A DNA stretch of 64,000 bases from Portunus trituberculatus (GCF_017591435.1 NC_059303.1:18100709-18164708), one strand, 5' to 3'; shown: positions 42,561-58,055, counted from the stretch's first letter. Made by a program: numbers and translations. The notes: generated from the sequence alone by a model not told the origin.

Positions 42561-44611
42561 ATAGTGATAAATAAACAAATAAATACACATATACACAAAC
42601 ACAAAAAAAATTACTGTAGTTATAAACCCACAAAAATAAAACAATAAAAAAAACAGAGCATAAAAAAAACAGGAAACAAAACTGGCATAAGGAGAAGTGA
42701 AACATGAACCACACCCGACACAATTACAGGAATAACATGAAAAATCAGTGATAAATACACCACTAAACACACCAAACATCTTTATCACACACATCGTAAC
42801 AAGCAAACACATTAATATATAAACAGCATAAAAAAGAACTGGTACCAAAATCACATAGGTCATAAAAACATCAAGATATGAAATAAACATTAGACCTAAC
42901 ACACACACACACACCATCTTATTCACGAACCTACAGATACACAAGCCAATAAATGGAACACAAAAATACAAGGACAAACTAAAGAAAAACAATGAACCGA
43001 ACTGACTCAAGGGCGAAAACTGTCTTGGCGGCAAACAGCAAGAACAGAACCAGCAAACCACACCTTATTACTGCTTGTTCTCCCCTCTTGTGACCCTCTC
43101 CGTGCCTCCAACCTCAAGATAACACAACCCACATGTACCCCACACAAGCAGAGGGGTGAGGGATGGCGGTATGAGGTAAAATAAGGGAAGTCTTAAATAT
43201 ACAGGCACTGACCCGCCAAATGAGGAGGTTGCGTCAAGGCGAAACCAACATGTGCCATTTAGCTACGGGTTAGGTAAAGGATGTGATTTTTACACTATTT
43301 TCACGTTTTATTAAGATCTTTCTTATAATGGTTTGGCTATTATTTTTGTTTTTGTAATTTTTAAGATGGTTTTTGTTAGTGGTTGAGGTTCATAATGCTG
43401 ATTTAATTTAAGTACTTGAATGTGGACAAGATCATGTAAAGGTGGTTTTCTTGTCTTTTATTTTTCATATTTTCTCGGCTGTTTTGGTGTTAGACTGAAC
43501 AAGAATTTTCTATTATAATATTTTTTGGTATTTCTGTAGAGTATTCATGTTTTTTTTTTCTTTGCTTTAGTTTTTTTTTTTCTTTCTTTCTTTTAACTAG
43601 ATCGCATACAGAGGAAGTTGGGATATCTTGCCTTCTTTCCTGTCTTTTTAATGCTTGTTTTGGTGTGGGTAGAAAAAAAAATCCATTTTGTTTATTTTGT
43701 TTTTTAGGTGATATTTCTATTTATGATGATAGTAGTAGCAATGGGAGTAGGTCGGTGGGCAACTTTTCCATCATTGATTAATGATTGATTGATACATTTA
43801 TTGTTGCATCAATACTGAAATACAACAAATGAGGAGGATCTGTAAACAAGCGGGACGGAAAAAAATGCATCCTTTCGACACAGCGGGCAGGACGCAACTC
43901 TTTTCCATTATCAAACTCGTGCACTATCAAAACCATACTAATTAAAAGAGTAATATCTATGACGGCTATTGCGTTGTATTTTGGTTTGCCACTGAAAGAA
44001 AGCTACCGGTACATACATGAGCTATTGAACCAAGTAAAAACTTTGCAACCAATAAGTGCCCTGTCATGTTTTATATATTATTTGATCTCGCAGGGATGAC
44101 TGAAACATACACATCTGCTGACCACACCTCTAGCACTTTGGCGGGGCTGAAGTGACACAGGACTTCAAGGGCATTTGTATGATTCTAGTGAAAGATCAAT
44201 ATTTTCTCGATATCACCAGGAGAAACATTCTTGAGGACCATACACGCTAATCAACTGTGTGGTCGTGATGAGAAAAGGATGTATTTCTCAAAAAAAGGGA
44301 CGGAATTAAGAGTCTACTCAAATGACATGACGTGAAAGATCAACCCGGTCGGGCCATCGCTCTATCGAGGAAGAGAAAGAAAAGGATCGAGATTATTCGA
44401 GAGGGAAGAAAAATATAACATAATTATATTAGCGGCTGTTTCAAAGTTAATAATGGTTAGAAAAAGAGAAATAGATGCAAACTTCAGAGCAAAGTTGATA
44501 TTATAAAACCAGGAGTGAACGGAATAGAACTTTATGGATAAATATATAGCTAAAAACAAATCATAGTAATTATGCTGCTGATGATGACGATAATGATGAT
44601 GATGATGCTAA

Positions 44612-44941
<330 letters not shown>

Positions 44942-45272
44942 CAATAAAGAAGATAATGATAATAGTCATACTACACTAGCTGTCTACACTCTACAGTAAT
45001 AAAAAGAAAGAAGATGGATACGCTGCATTTTCACTTCTCCATTACCTACATTACAATTACGTGCTAGATATATATAGGTTATCTCCCTTTACCTGATGAA
45101 GCAGTTTGCCTACCTATAATTCTTTTTTTCATTTATGGCAGCTGTTGTATAAAACGTGTAAAAGTTGCTTGTAGTGTGTATAATTATATATGCCAGCCTT
45201 CTTGCTCTTCCCTTCCACACCCTATCCCTGACTCTTCTCCCAACCCCGATGCTTCTCATAATTCACCCCCAA

Positions 45273-45312
<40 letters not shown>

Positions 45313-45353
45313 CAGTTAAATACACACTGTAGCTACACTGTATAACTTATTGT

Positions 45354-45395
<42 letters not shown>

Positions 45396-46096
45396 TCCTG
45401 AATATTATAAGGAGAATAGATCATGAAACTAGAATAGCATCACCAAAAAAACATTTACCTACGCATCTTTAATCAAAAGGAGAGAAAGGATATTTGGTAA
45501 TGAGAGAAGATACAGAGACAGCCAACTTTCCATCACCACACTTCCTATGTGAATTTAGATGAGTGGAAATCACGTAACAAAAGTCATAACATGTAATAAA
45601 ACCAACATATGTTAATAATAAGGCGAAGAAGCTAGGCTGAAGATGAAAGAAAAGAGAAGGGAGAGAAGAGATGATGTGAGGGTAGCTTTCCATTATATTT
45701 CTCATCTCTCCTTTATTTAAACGGAGGGAAATTACAGAATAAAGTAAAAGCAGCTTATAGCAACCAAATTTCCCCCAAATCAGAGCAGAAGAAAGACTAG
45801 GAGATGAAAAGAAAGAGACGAGATGTAATGTCAACTTTCAACTACTACACTTCCCTCCTGAATTAAAACGAAGAGAAACCACGCAACAGAAACAATAACG
45901 TCTAACAACACCTATATAATCCCAATAATAAGGAGAAGAAGGGAGAGGAGGAGGAGATGAGAAGGAGGGAGAGAAGGAGGGGGAGGAGTTCAGCCTGACT
46001 CCCTCGCGAGGTTCCAATAACATCTACAAGTGCGGGGAAGTTTGGCCTTGTTGTTTCGTGAGTTTATTTTAAGTTTTCTCAAGTTTTTAAGGCGCC

Positions 46097-48205
46097 ATGG
46101 ACCTCCAGAGCCTGCAGTACCAGATGTGGCTAGCCGTCAAGAGGCACCAGGTAAGAGTCTGATGAATGGGAACGGCTAAATAAAGCTAAAATAAAGTGTG
46201 TGCAAAGTTGAAGTATTGATTGTCGTGTTTGTTGTTGCCGCTGAGTTGGTGTCGCTTTATCATGCTTGGGTTTTATGGGTTTACGACTTGTATTAGCGTG
46301 TGTGCTGATTTGGTCATGAATGCTGGAGTGTTTGTGGGTTTATATGGGTGTTGTGTATGGTGTTTGATAGCTCTTGTGTATGGGAATGCTGTGTTTTGTG
46401 TGTGTATGTATGTGTGTATCCCTCCCTCCCCTCCTATCCCTCCCTCCCATCAAAGTATTCTTAATTCGTACCTACCTGAGCTCATTAATTATAGGTAAAG
46501 TTATTATTTGTCCTCTACCTGCCTGTCTATCACAACTTAACCCCTTTACCTTATCTCTTTCATTGTTAATCTTCCATATAATCTTATTCTCCATCATAAC
46601 CTCTTTGTCATTCATTGCTTGGGGGGAGATAATGAAGGATTTAGGTAACTGGGGTGAATAAAGTTCGTGTGGCCTTGAATTCCGGTGTGTTTTTGCCTGT
46701 CTCCTCTAGTCTGTATCTTAATATAGCTCATGTTTCTTAGTGATAATGCAACTTTGCTTTGCCACTTGCAGTTATCTTGTTATCTTATCCACTGAAGGGA
46801 AAAGATACAAGAGGAAAAGGAGGTATGGGAGGGACACAAAAAACAGCTCTTTCTCTACCTGCATTTTTCCAGTCTTTCTTCTTTGTTTAGATATCTGGAA
46901 CTAAACCAGTTATAATTTAGCCATAGTGCCTGTGAATTTCAGTAGAGGTGATTGCCATATGTATATTTTGATTGACTAAGACTGGTAAATCAAGAGGGAA
47001 TTATTGCTATCCCATTTCACAATCACCTCAGGAAATAAGCATAACCTAACTAATTCTCTTCCTCAATCATAGGTACTCTCGTTGCCTCTGAATGTCCAGT
47101 AAAGATCCTCATAAATGTACAGTCATCTTGTATTGGCATTATTAAGAGATGCAGAGTTAATTGTTACTATTTCATTCTCACTGGTCTTAAGAAATTGTCA
47201 GTTTTATGGGAAATCTAACTATTTCTCTTCCTCTAGCATTTAACCAATATTTATGAATTTCAAGTAAAGACCCTTATAGATGCACAGTAATTTTATATTG
47301 GCATTATTAAGTGATATAGGGCTAGTTTTTATAATCTTGTCTTCTTGCTGATCTCAACAGTGTCAGTATTGTAGGAAATGTATATACTTATTTACTTCTT
47401 TTGAGATGTTAGTAAGGGGTCAAACTTGTTAAGTCAAGCAGTTTACAAGGAAGATACATATATGAGTAAATTCTTAGTTTTGAATAATACTCTCATTTTC
47501 CGAGAAGTGAAGGCAGGATAGAAAGCACTCCAAATTATGAGATCTTGAACCCGGATACAATATGTTATGTTTAGTGTGTAAAATGAAAATGATGTGTGGT
47601 GTCTTTTAGAGGGCAACATATATCCAGAGATGCATAAAAGAAAGTATGAGGAGGACAGACTGATATATACTAGTAATACAATTCATCTCAAAGCATTCAG
47701 TTTCACAATAGAAAATAAACCATATTACTGGACTTAGATCCTCGTTATAGAGATAAAAGTCCAGTGTTATGTAAGAATAGTATAAGCAATGTAAGTTTCA
47801 TAAGAATCTTAACACTCTGATCTAAATGTTATTGTTTCTCTCAAAGGAAAATAAAGCTTGTATTTATTTGACTTACATCCTCCTTAAAGAGATGGACAGG
47901 ATAGTATAAGCAATATAAGCTTCATAAGAATCCAACACACTGATCTAAATGTTATTGTTTTCCTGCAGGCGCTGATTGGCAGACGTCAGGAGGAGCCCCA
48001 TGTGAGTACCTCCTCTATGCTCAACACTCACTGGGTTGGCTGTCATGGCTGGGCTCACATTCCCTCATGGGTCGCCTGGCTGGGGACAAGTGTGTGGTTT
48101 GTCAATGTCCTGTTTCCTTCCTGTTTCAGAATTTGGCTGTTCAGAAGGAGATTCTTGATGTCCTATATCAGCTCATCTCCATCAATGAGAGTCAGGTGAG
48201 TGGAG

Positions 48206-48257
<52 letters not shown>

Positions 48258-51200
48258 ACAGGTTTCATAACTTCATATACAAGGTAGTCTTCCCCAAAAT
48301 CTACATATTATAACTAACATACAACTTTTTTAATCACAAAATGACAGTAGATTTGATAAAGGCAATAATGAACAATACCATGAAGTCATGAAGAGAAACT
48401 GACAACACCTCCTGCTCCTTCAGAAACTGGTGGTGGCTCGCCTGCGGGAGGAGCGGCAACAGCACCAGCAGGTCAAGCAGGAGAGGGAGAATGGGCTACA
48501 CAACGATGGGGTCCGGGAAGACATTGACCTGCTGTGTGATGAACAGATAATACATGACGCAACGCAGGAGAAGAACGGCAAGATGACCCCGCACACTACC
48601 CCAGAGAAGGCCCCAGTCCAGTCCACCAGGCCACTCAGGGACCAGGAAACCTCCCCAGAGAGACCTGAAAGACATCCTGCAGTGGACAGCCAGAAGGAGC
48701 AGCAGCAGCAAACCGGGTGAGTGTTGAGTGCTTCTCCTGTCAGACTGTCTACCTGCCCAGAGATCATTCAGTCAGTCAGTCAGTCGGTCAATCAATCAGT
48801 TAGTCAGTCAATCAGTCAATCACTTAATCAGTCAATCAGTCAGTCAGTCCCAGATTGCCATTATTGTTTTGTCTTTGGCTGCTAAAAAGACTATTCCTTC
48901 ATCCCTCTATGGCTGAGAAATGTACATGCATGATAGATTGATTTTTTTTTTTTTCTTCCCACATGCAAGTAGTTGATCTAATGTAGTTCACACATATAAT
49001 TGGACCATTTAATATTATTCTTATCTTCTTATATATTCAACAGGCTTTGTGGTCAATGAAGTATCTATCAAACTATCTATCTATTTCTTTGCTGCTGTGT
49101 TTCAGTTTTTGTATTGTCTTTGCAGTGTTCTATTGAAGTGTTCTATCTTCAATACATTCTTTGCTGAGTTTCAGATTGCAGTGTTCAAGATATCATAATG
49201 TCTTTACAGTGTCCTAGATCCCCCATCCAGCCCTCCTGTGTGGTTGTGCTCCCCCGAGAAGAGGCTACACAACTTCCAGCCACCAACAGCTGACTATTCA
49301 CAGGAGGACATTCATGACCTGGTGACGGAGGATGAGTTCATGCATGCGTTGGGTAGGTGGTGCTGTCTACCGTGGAAGTCTTGGGCACTCTAGAAGGTCA
49401 TTGCTGTTACGTTGTCAAGTAATCATATGCTCAGTTACATAGTTTGATGATATGCTCAAAAGGTGGTGCTGTCTGCTTGGAAGTTTTGGGTGCTCTAGGT
49501 CGTTGCTGTTATGTTATCTTGTAATCATATGCTCAGAGTTACATAGTTTGGTGGTAATATGATCAAAGTGTTTGTTTATATGTATTAGATATTATGGATG
49601 CTGCTCCATTGTGAGTTGCTTTGTTTAATGTGTTCAGAGTTGCTGTGCCCATGTTAGTTTGTATGGATTTGTAAGTGATGTAACAAGAAAGGTTTATCAT
49701 TAGAATTGTCAAGTATGTTTTTATTTATGATGCGGATAAGTCAGAGCAGATTTAGTATGTGGATTTATATATCTTTCTTTTGCAGTTAGTGCTGAGAAAA
49801 ATAATGATGAAAATACCTTACCATGACCTTTAGCACATCATTCACCATCTGTTGAAGGATATTGAAGTCATCCATGTCATCCAGTGTCCATTGAATTGCC
49901 TGTGTTCTTTATTTCATCAAATTTAACTTTATTACCATCTGTGTGTTATTGGCTACTAAATATAAGCATTCATTATTTCCATCAGTGCCCAGAGTCTTTG
50001 TTGATGAAGTGCCTGCACCAGCACTACCATCACTAATCATGACCTCGCTTTTCTGCAGGCCTGCTCACCGTGAGGGAGTGGGAGGAGGTCTTGGCCAAGC
50101 GCTATGAGAGGAGAAAGCACACAGCACACTCGCATATATTTTCCAATACAATTTGGGAGAAACCTGAAACTGTGAGTCTGTATATCAGTCATTCTTTAAC
50201 TATTGACTGTTAGAGATATTTAGAGTCTGGGAACCTGCTCTGTAGAGAATTAACTAGCTGGTCTCTCTTTAATTTAGTGCTCTTTTAAAACTTGATGCAC
50301 ATTTTCATATCATTTTTATGTAGATACAGAGATGCATAAGAATGAATAGCATTTGTATGAAAAAAAAGTGATCAGGAATGGTCTTGAATTTAAATTGATG
50401 GACTTGTAATGAACGTGTAAAGTAATGTAATCTGTGATGCATGAACAATGTTTGGGAAATTGAGAGTTCCTTCATAGATTAGTGTTTACAAGTAATATTA
50501 TCCCGTAATGAGGCAAAGCGTTTACCAGTTTACCTCACCACATCACAGCGTCGTAAAAGGAGAGCCTGGCTGACGTCCGGGGCTGGGTCCCCTCCTATGC
50601 TGAGACGCAAGGTGCGGCCGCCCTCCCAGCCGCCCTCTCAGCCTCAGTCCCGGCCAGCTTCCCCCACCCAATCCTCCTGCTCACCCATGACCACTTGTCC
50701 ACTCTCCCAACCTGCCTCCCCACAGTCCCTAGAGGAGGACTACCCATCCACCTCACAACCCTCGGAGGAGATCTGCCCCATGTGTAAAATAAAGGGTGAG
50801 TCAAGGATTGCTTTCTCTTTTATGTCAGGTGCTTTACTTGTGCCTTGAATTCTGTGCCTTTCTTGTTCTCATTTGACATCTGGGAGAGGAAATTTTTTGC
50901 TTTGTGATGTTTAAACCAATATGGGAAAATCTATCTTATGTGAATGCCATGCTGGGAATTCACAAGGGAGGGGCCAGACAAGGCACCACATTCACACACA
51001 TAGTGGAAAGGGATAGTCTTGTTAACCACACCACTACACCTCAGGAAGTTAGGCCTAGGACACCTGGCCACACACACCCATAGCAAAGTTAAATTCTGTG
51101 ACAGGTGCGGATGTGCAGTGTGATGGGTGTGGGGTGGTGTACCATGGGCAGTGTGTGGACCTTGAGGACAGTGAGCCGCCTCCTTGCTGGCTGTGTCTTA

Positions 51201-54200
51201 CCTGTGAGCAGCTTGGCCTGAGAGCTTCCTCCTCTTCTCAGTCTGATCCTCACCACCTCTCCAGGCGAAGAGGTAAGTCCAGGTAATGGAGAGTTGTTTC
51301 TGTCCTCTGCCTGCTGTTGAGGTCCCTCCGCTGAGTGTCTCCACAGAGCTGCTCAGGGCTGGGTGTTCCTGCTAGGTGCTCATGTACTCTATCCACAGGA
51401 ATTCACTCTTTCCATGATTGTTTTTCTGTATGTTGTCTTTTTTTCTGTTATTTATTTTTTGTTTTAGTATTATAACTTTTGTGGCATACATCACTGTTCT
51501 ATCCTCTTCTCTCCTGTCGGGTGGTCCAGAAAGGTAATAGATTCCACTTCTCCACATGGTTTTAATTCTTATACTAATGGGCAGATTCAAAGTATGTGGA
51601 GGAGTGATTATGGCAAACATTACTACATTGCATCTTAAGTTTCTGGGCTGCCCTGCTCACCATGGACTGAAATATTGTCAGCATGCCAGACACACACTGC
51701 TTCTGTGCTGGGGTGAGGGTGAAGGGGACAGACAGGGGTGACTGAAATAATGTCACTAACTTTCAAATGTGTACACTGAGCACTATCATACATGCTTTGG
51801 GCTTACAGTTTAGGGTGACTCCTAGCTGAAGTAACACTGGTAGCCTGGACGGTGTAGTGGCCTTGCATCCCTGGAGAGGCAGAGCATAACCTGCTACAGG
51901 CGGAAGGCAAGGCGACACACGAGTACTGTGGCAAAAACACCGCCTTCCATAAACCCTCCACCTTCACTTGGCCGAGTCTATCACACCATAAGCCAAAGTA
52001 TTGACTATAAATATGGCAAGTGTTGAATGATGGGAACCCAGGGAAAGTGTAAGCCCAAGTTGCAGATTCCTCCATTTTTGTATCCTGAAGTATACAGTTA
52101 TACGTACACTTGTTGTATCCTGTCTGAAGAGTCTAAGTTGTGTAAGTGTAACTCTTTGTACTTTTCTATTTTTCTACTTAAGGGTCACCTGAGTGTGGCC
52201 GCTGGTGTACCTAGTGATATAATGGAGATCTTTAACAAGTAGATAAGTGCACAACTGTGGAAATTTGTGGCATGTGAAGTCTTATCTATATATTACATTA
52301 TTATAGACTGCATGAAATATTGCAGTATAATTGTAACTCTTGAAACTACAGAAAATTGCAAGGACAATCAACCTTGATGATATTGTCTCTTTCCATTTTC
52401 TCATGTAGAGTGAAGAAAATTTTTACTAGACTGCTCTCATCACATGCTTGGCTGCCTCTTGCTCCAACAGTCATTCAGAGTTCTTAAGACAGGACTGCAT
52501 TCTGAAACGCCTTACTCTTGCACCTTAACTATTCAGATGCCACAGAGGTGAGCATTCGGGTTCTTAAGAGTGTTTCTCCTGTTAGTAATGTAGAAATTTT
52601 GTTAATCTGTTACTAGAACCATAAAAAACAGCCTTGAAAACTAAAAGGCTTTTGAGTGTATTGGAGATGTGATGCAAAAGTGTTTCAGAATATGGGGCAG
52701 ATAATTATGCCTTCTTGAGAATCTGCAGAGGTGAAGCCATTGAATTATTAGAGCCACCCTAAAAGGAACATATTTCTTTGCCCTTCCCTTTCATAATCAT
52801 CATTTTGATCTCTCTTGATGCCTTTCTCTTCTCTGTAGATCTGCCTGCATGAGATAGCCACAGCAAAATCCTTGAAAGATACTCAGACATACATAGATCG
52901 TTCATTCACATTTCATCTCGTCATCTTGCATGCTGCTGTGATTTCTTTCTCACATCAGCTAAGGTCTCCATCTTACATTTCCATCTCTCATCTCACTCCC
53001 AACCATTTCATAAACAACCTGTCATCACCATTGTGTTCTTCCTTAGAGAATCCTCATATAGATTTGATACAACATTAACATACCTCATATTTCATGGTGG
53101 GTGGCTGTAATAATCCTGTCATCCTTTGTGTTATGTTGACTCTGATCCTGTGAGTGCAGCATTGGTCCTTCAGAACACTTTGCTCTCACCTCAACTATTT
53201 TCAAAGGCCACAGATGATAAGCCAGGTTATCAAGAGCATGTCTTCTTTTAATGATGTAGAAATCTTGTTAACCTTTGGCTAAAACCATAGAAACACTTTG
53301 CTTCAACTAAAGCCTTTTGAAATATTGGAGGTGTGGCAGAGTTGTTTCATGATGTGAGCCAGTGTGAGGGCTTACCGTTAATAGGCAGGGCTGTGGGACC
53401 TGCCTTAGCTAGTTAGCTGATGAGCCTGGCCTGCTGCCTCCCTCATGGTGTGGTCTGTAGCATGTCATGAAGCAGAGGTTTTATTGTGTTGTTATATGTA
53501 TTTTTATGGATATAAATTATTACAACTGTTATTTAATTGATATTAATGATAAATTTGAGTTTTTTGTAATTAGTTTTTATGAAACAAGCAATACTACAGT
53601 GAAGACATTTGTTTAGGTTTAATTTTTTTAAAGATATACGGCAAAGAAGAGATTTGTGAGTATGTTGACATTGTGATATTTATATACGTAGGCTGCTGGA
53701 ATGAGACTGAGGCTTTCATACACATAAGTCTGAACTGTCTTGTCATTCGCTGTGCCATCCAGTCCATCCAAGAGAGCCGTGGACTGCCTCCTATAAAATG
53801 ATATTGTACACACACTACTTTTAAGAGCCAGATTACCACACCCTCCCAGGCCTCTGTTAATGAGCCTGCCTTCCCCAGCCCCACACAGCCACTGACACCC
53901 TCATATTGTCCTCACTCCTCGCACAAACCCCAATACAGACCGTGAATAAATCTGTTACTTTCCAGAATGTTAATAAATCATTGCATCTTAATTTTTGCAT
54001 GTTTTGTGTCACCTGATCAGAAGACAAGTAATGCTGGTGTGTTATTGCAGTGTAGTGTTTCAGGTATTGCTGAGAGACTAAATTTAGATGGTCATAATAC
54101 AAGTATTGAAGGGATGATACTTCTAGTGGCATTGGTAGTGATGATCTGGCATGCTTGTTAATAGTTTTTCTTATATTGAAATCATAATGAAAATAATACA

Positions 54201-56836
54201 GCCAAGACATATTAGGTACAAAATAAAGTAGAGACAGTAAATTATTTTTTTACAGTTAATCTTTTTTTGTTATGTCTCCATTAGTTGTATTGGCTTGATA
54301 AATGATCCACAGAAGAATGTTTTAGTTGTATTGTGTAGTTGTATGAATTTGAGAAGTGTCCCTCAGAAGCCGAGATGCATCTTAGAAGGCGTTCATAGCA
54401 GTGACTTGCAGGAATACTGGTACAAGTATAACCAGAACGGACAGCCAAATTAAAGCAACGACCTCATTATGTTTTAACACTCACGTATATCACTGTCTAA
54501 CACTGCTATAACAAGTCTTTATGAAATTGAAAGGAGCATTTTCTTTTCCAATTGAGTGACTGCAGCATTAAGGTATAGGACAAAAAGGAAAAGATATTCT
54601 TTTTAGTAGTAGGTTTTGTTCTTATTTATTTGTTTATTTTTGTTGGATCTTAATCAAACAACAGAAAAGTGCTTTTTATGCAGTCATTCTATTGTCAAAC
54701 ATCGCAAGCTCTGAATTTTTTTATTTATTAACCAGCTTCTAAATACATAAGCCTTAGTATTGCTTAGTCCCTAGTAAGTACAGGCCAGTGTGGTTCAGAG
54801 GACAACAGATGCTTTGGCTTGTACTGTATAACCATTTTTGCTTTGTTATTCAGGATTGCAGAGTCATGTCCATGTTGCTGATTTGCTCAACCTTAATGTC
54901 TATCACTTAACCAAGGTTGTAAAATCACATCTGCTTTTTTGATTGTTGATTTTATTGAAAGATTTTACTTAACTTTAAAATCTGTCTCTCATCTAGGGTT
55001 GTGGAATAATATCTTCATTATTGGTTTGCTTAATTTGAAATGTAAACCTAATCTTATTTAGTGTTGCAGTTTCATCTCTGTTCTTGTTTCCCAGGCTATG
55101 TCATTGAACCATTTTGCTTAACTTATCACCTGTCACTCAAGCAGGGTTGCAAAATCATTCATATTGTTGATTTGCTTAATTTAATAAGCTCTCACTCCTC
55201 CAGGGTTGTAAAGTCACTAAATTGTTGGTTGTTACTTCCCAGACCATATCACTGAACCTTTTTCCTAACTTAGAATACCCAATACCCATCACTCATTCAG
55301 AGCTTTAGAATCACTTCCATGCCACTGTTGCTTGCTATACATGAGTTGTTGGGATCTGTGTTGTCCCAGCCTGATTCAGACAAGCCTCCTGTTTCTGGCT
55401 GCTGCACAGAGATGTTGGCAGTGCGGGAGCGACTCCTGCGGCAGAGGGCAGAGCTCACCATAGCTAAGCTGCAGCTGGAGGAAAAGAAACACCACCTGTC
55501 TCTTGCCCTCCAGGTATTGTCTCATCTCTAGATTTACTCTGAATGATACCATGACTTTTTCCCATCTTTCCTTCACCCGAACATGAACTCTCTCTCTCAC
55601 TCTCGTTGTTTACCACCAATATTAAAGGCCTGTGACAATGGAGTATCTACAAAATCCACTATTGAAGCTGTCACCACAAATGACAAATACAATGACTATA
55701 GAACTTAAAATTCAATTAATGTACTAAATGCAACACAAGTCCAAACTGGGCACCAAAATGAACATTAGTGACTAGTGATGTGTAGGATTGTAAGTTTTCC
55801 AAGTGGCATTTATATCATGGAGTGTTTAACTGAACTGTGGCAATGTTGTATGTAGGGATATTTTATGAGGCTTTGTACAGGAAAGGTAATGATGGGCAGG
55901 TTTTGTACAGGAAGGGTAATGAAGAATAGTATTATGATGGGCAGGTCTTGTACAGGAAGGATAATGAAGAATAGTGTTATGATAGGTTTTGTGTGTGATG
56001 GGAAGGCTTTGTACAAGAAGAGTAACGAAAGGCTGTACTCTTCCTCACAGGCACAGAGAGCAGAGCGAATGTCACTGCAGCAGAAGGAGGCAGATGTTCG
56101 TAAAGCAATCACGCAACTGCAAAACTTCATCAGCACCTTCCAGAAGCCTCCACCAGAGCCCAGGTCCCCCACTGATCAGCTCACATCCCCTGCCCATTCC
56201 GTTCCATTCTCCCCTGCTAGCTCCCCGCCAAGCAGCAGTCCCCCACTCTCCTGCTCTGGTGTCATCCTCTCCCAACCATTGTCTCCAGGCCACTCCTCTC
56301 ACCTCCCACTCAGTCCTGCCATCAACTCACCACTACCCACAAGAATTGCCTCCTGTATCACCTCCCCATCCCTCACATCTCCCTCCATGTCCTCGTCGTT
56401 ATCACCTTCCTCCCAATCCTCGTTGTCCCCCATGACATCAAGCATCATCTTAAGTCAGTCCCCATCACCGCGACCCATGGCACCCCAGAGCTTTGTCCTG
56501 GGCAGTGCCTCCAGACCACCCTCACCCACCCAGAGAGCCTCGCATGGAGCCCACCTTCAGGGAGTCACCATCTCAGCCTCACCCTTGCCATCCCCCAAAC
56601 AGAGTCATTACAGCTTGGACAAACATCAGGTGGAGGCCAAGGCACACGTCCACAGTCATCTCAAGAGGGTTAGGCCGCCTCCCCTCCACCCACATCGGGA
56701 TGGAGACCTCCACGCCCTGATTCCTGCAGATGATGTGGACGGTGACAGCGAGCCCACAGACCTGTCCTTCCCGCGGCAGAACAGGCTGTCTGGGATCCGG
56801 AGAGGAGAGAGCAAGCCCATGGCTGCATCCTCGTGA
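46097..56836 (+). CDS. PHF21A: PHD finger protein 21A-like (BHC80), ten coding exons
   Basis: Exons 46097-46150, 47969-48001, 48130-48195, 48424-48716, 49210-49352, 50059-50171, 50549-50795, 51105-51272, 55380-55513 and 56051-56836 join in phase with GT/AG ends, giving 678 aa, close to human PHF21A. The N-terminus (MDLQSLQ..., with HQ-L and QK-VV-LR spacing, residues 1-60) matches the PHF21 N-terminal coiled segment. A basic RRKRRAW/RRK region (residues 235-255) could replace the AT-hook. A full C4HC3 PHD finger has ligands C310, C313, C322, C325, H330, C333, C347 and C350, split between exons 7 and 8. A coiled coil follows (about 385-445), then a long Ser/Pro-rich tail. Family knowledge: PHF21A reads unmethylated H3K4 within the LSD1-CoREST-HDAC complex. 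Exon 9 uses the acceptor at 55379; an alternative AG nine bases upstream would put a stop in frame. Extra exons in the 4.1-kb intron 8 cannot be excluded. Confidence 0.9.
48206..48259. repeat. (CA)n plus poly(A) in intron 3 of the PHF21A-like gene
   Basis: About 13 CA units then about 24 A, starting 11 bases after the exon 3 donor. Confidence 0.95.
52499..52691. mobile_element. Short TIR repeat family, copy
   Basis: Starts ATTCTGAAACGCCTT and ends AAAGTGTTTCAGAAT (inverted match). The internal CACAGA-GTGA and AATGTAGAAAT blocks are shared with 53167-53355 and 3552-3752; a lone end is near 30673. Lies in intron 8 of the PHF21A-like gene. Confidence 0.65.
53167..53355. mobile_element. Short TIR repeat family, copy
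   Basis: CCTTCAGAACACTTTGCTC at the start, inverted GTTGTTTCATGATG at the end, and the shared internal AATGATGTAGAAATCTTGTT block. Confidence 0.6.
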
Positions 56837-58055
56837 GTTGGTCCTAGGGATGTTTGCAAGGAGTGACTGAATGATGACAGCCAGCCACTGAGAAGTATCT
56901 ACATGTTGTCTTTTTACTTTGATTAATACGGTGATTTACACTTGTGCATGTAGACTGAATGCCAGCCGGTTGTGTTTAGTGTGTGTCTCAAGGTGTTGGT
57001 CTCACAAGGAGCAGTAGAAGATGTGTGCTCAGTGTGTGGCTGTTGTTATTGGGTCACTGTAGGTCTTCAGGATGTCTTTCAACTCTCTTCCAGTATTAAT
57101 GTTACAAGCTGTACAAGATGGTTATTTATTTATACTCTATGCCTAGCAATAAAATTGTTTTGTACAATGTGGACTGACAAATATTTGTATATTGGTGTAA
57201 TACATGTTGATTGTTCTTTCAGTGGAATTGGTGTGGTCTTGGAGTGTGTATATGTATTGTATCCATCTCTGACACAAGTCCAGTTTTGTTTTAGGACATG
57301 AAATGATTGACAAAGGGTAACCCTTTTATTTTTCCGTTTCAGAGGAAGATTATATTTATTTTATCAGATAGTATTATTTAGCTCCGAGGGAGAGGTTATA
57401 GTAGAGCTATTTTTCTATTGTTTTTAAGATCATGATCTGGATATCTTCTTATGACTAATCCAATGAGGAGGGTGTACAAATTACATATTATATTTTCAGA
57501 TATCTAATAGGAACCAAGGAATGTTAGTATTATACGGAGGGAACCTGGCACTCGTTACTGACGTCTGTTGTGCAATACTGTAGCTCCAGCATTTCTTTTT
57601 ATGCAAATTCATGGAATTCTTTTTTTTCTTAATTTTTATGAGCAAAGTTTTTACCTGTTAAGAGGTGTTGGGTGTTGTGGTGGTGGTGAAATGGCCAGAC
57701 CTCCACGTTGAGCCGAGGGAGATGCTACTTTTTGTTAAACTTTTGAATCCTTTGAGGAGACGCTTACATGCCAGTCAAGCACTGCAGGACGGGGTGTTGA
57801 CGGCGGCGACCGCGGGGTGTAGCTAACCTGCTTGTCTTGCTTTGTTACTCTATTACTTTAGAGTTGTTGTTCATAAGAAAAGAAAACTGAGGGGTGATGC
57901 ACCTCCGATCATTGTTCATCTCAGGTGAAATTAGTAAATGTTTAACTTAGATCAGTTTGAGTTCTGTTGCAACTTTTTGTAAGACTCGTATCAATGTACA
58001 ATTGAAAAAAATACTCATAAGCTGCAAAGCAGTGCTTGATGCAATAATGCAGTGA
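56837..58055 (+). other. Probable 3'UTR of the PHF21A-like gene
   Basis: AT-rich sequence without coding potential between the stop and the distal AATAAA. No repeats or transposon ends were seen in it. Confidence 0.5.

Larger units (their letters stand above)
51273..55379. other. Large intron 8 of the PHF21A-like gene
   Basis: 4.1 kb with two copies of the short TIR repeat. The frames in it lack good splice borders; I saw no additional exon. Confidence 0.55.

Noticed and set aside
42462..43061. 199-codon minus-strand hydrophobic, Cys/Phe/Val-rich frame
   Set aside because: A/CA-rich non-coding sequence in the putative NUP50 5'UTR intron with an interspersed repeat at one end. The composition follows base bias and no domain is visible.
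56072..56859. Several shadow frames on both strands of the last PHF21A-like exon
   Set aside because: The Ser/Pro-rich exon is GC-rich and stays open in other frames; only one frame joins the upstream exons.
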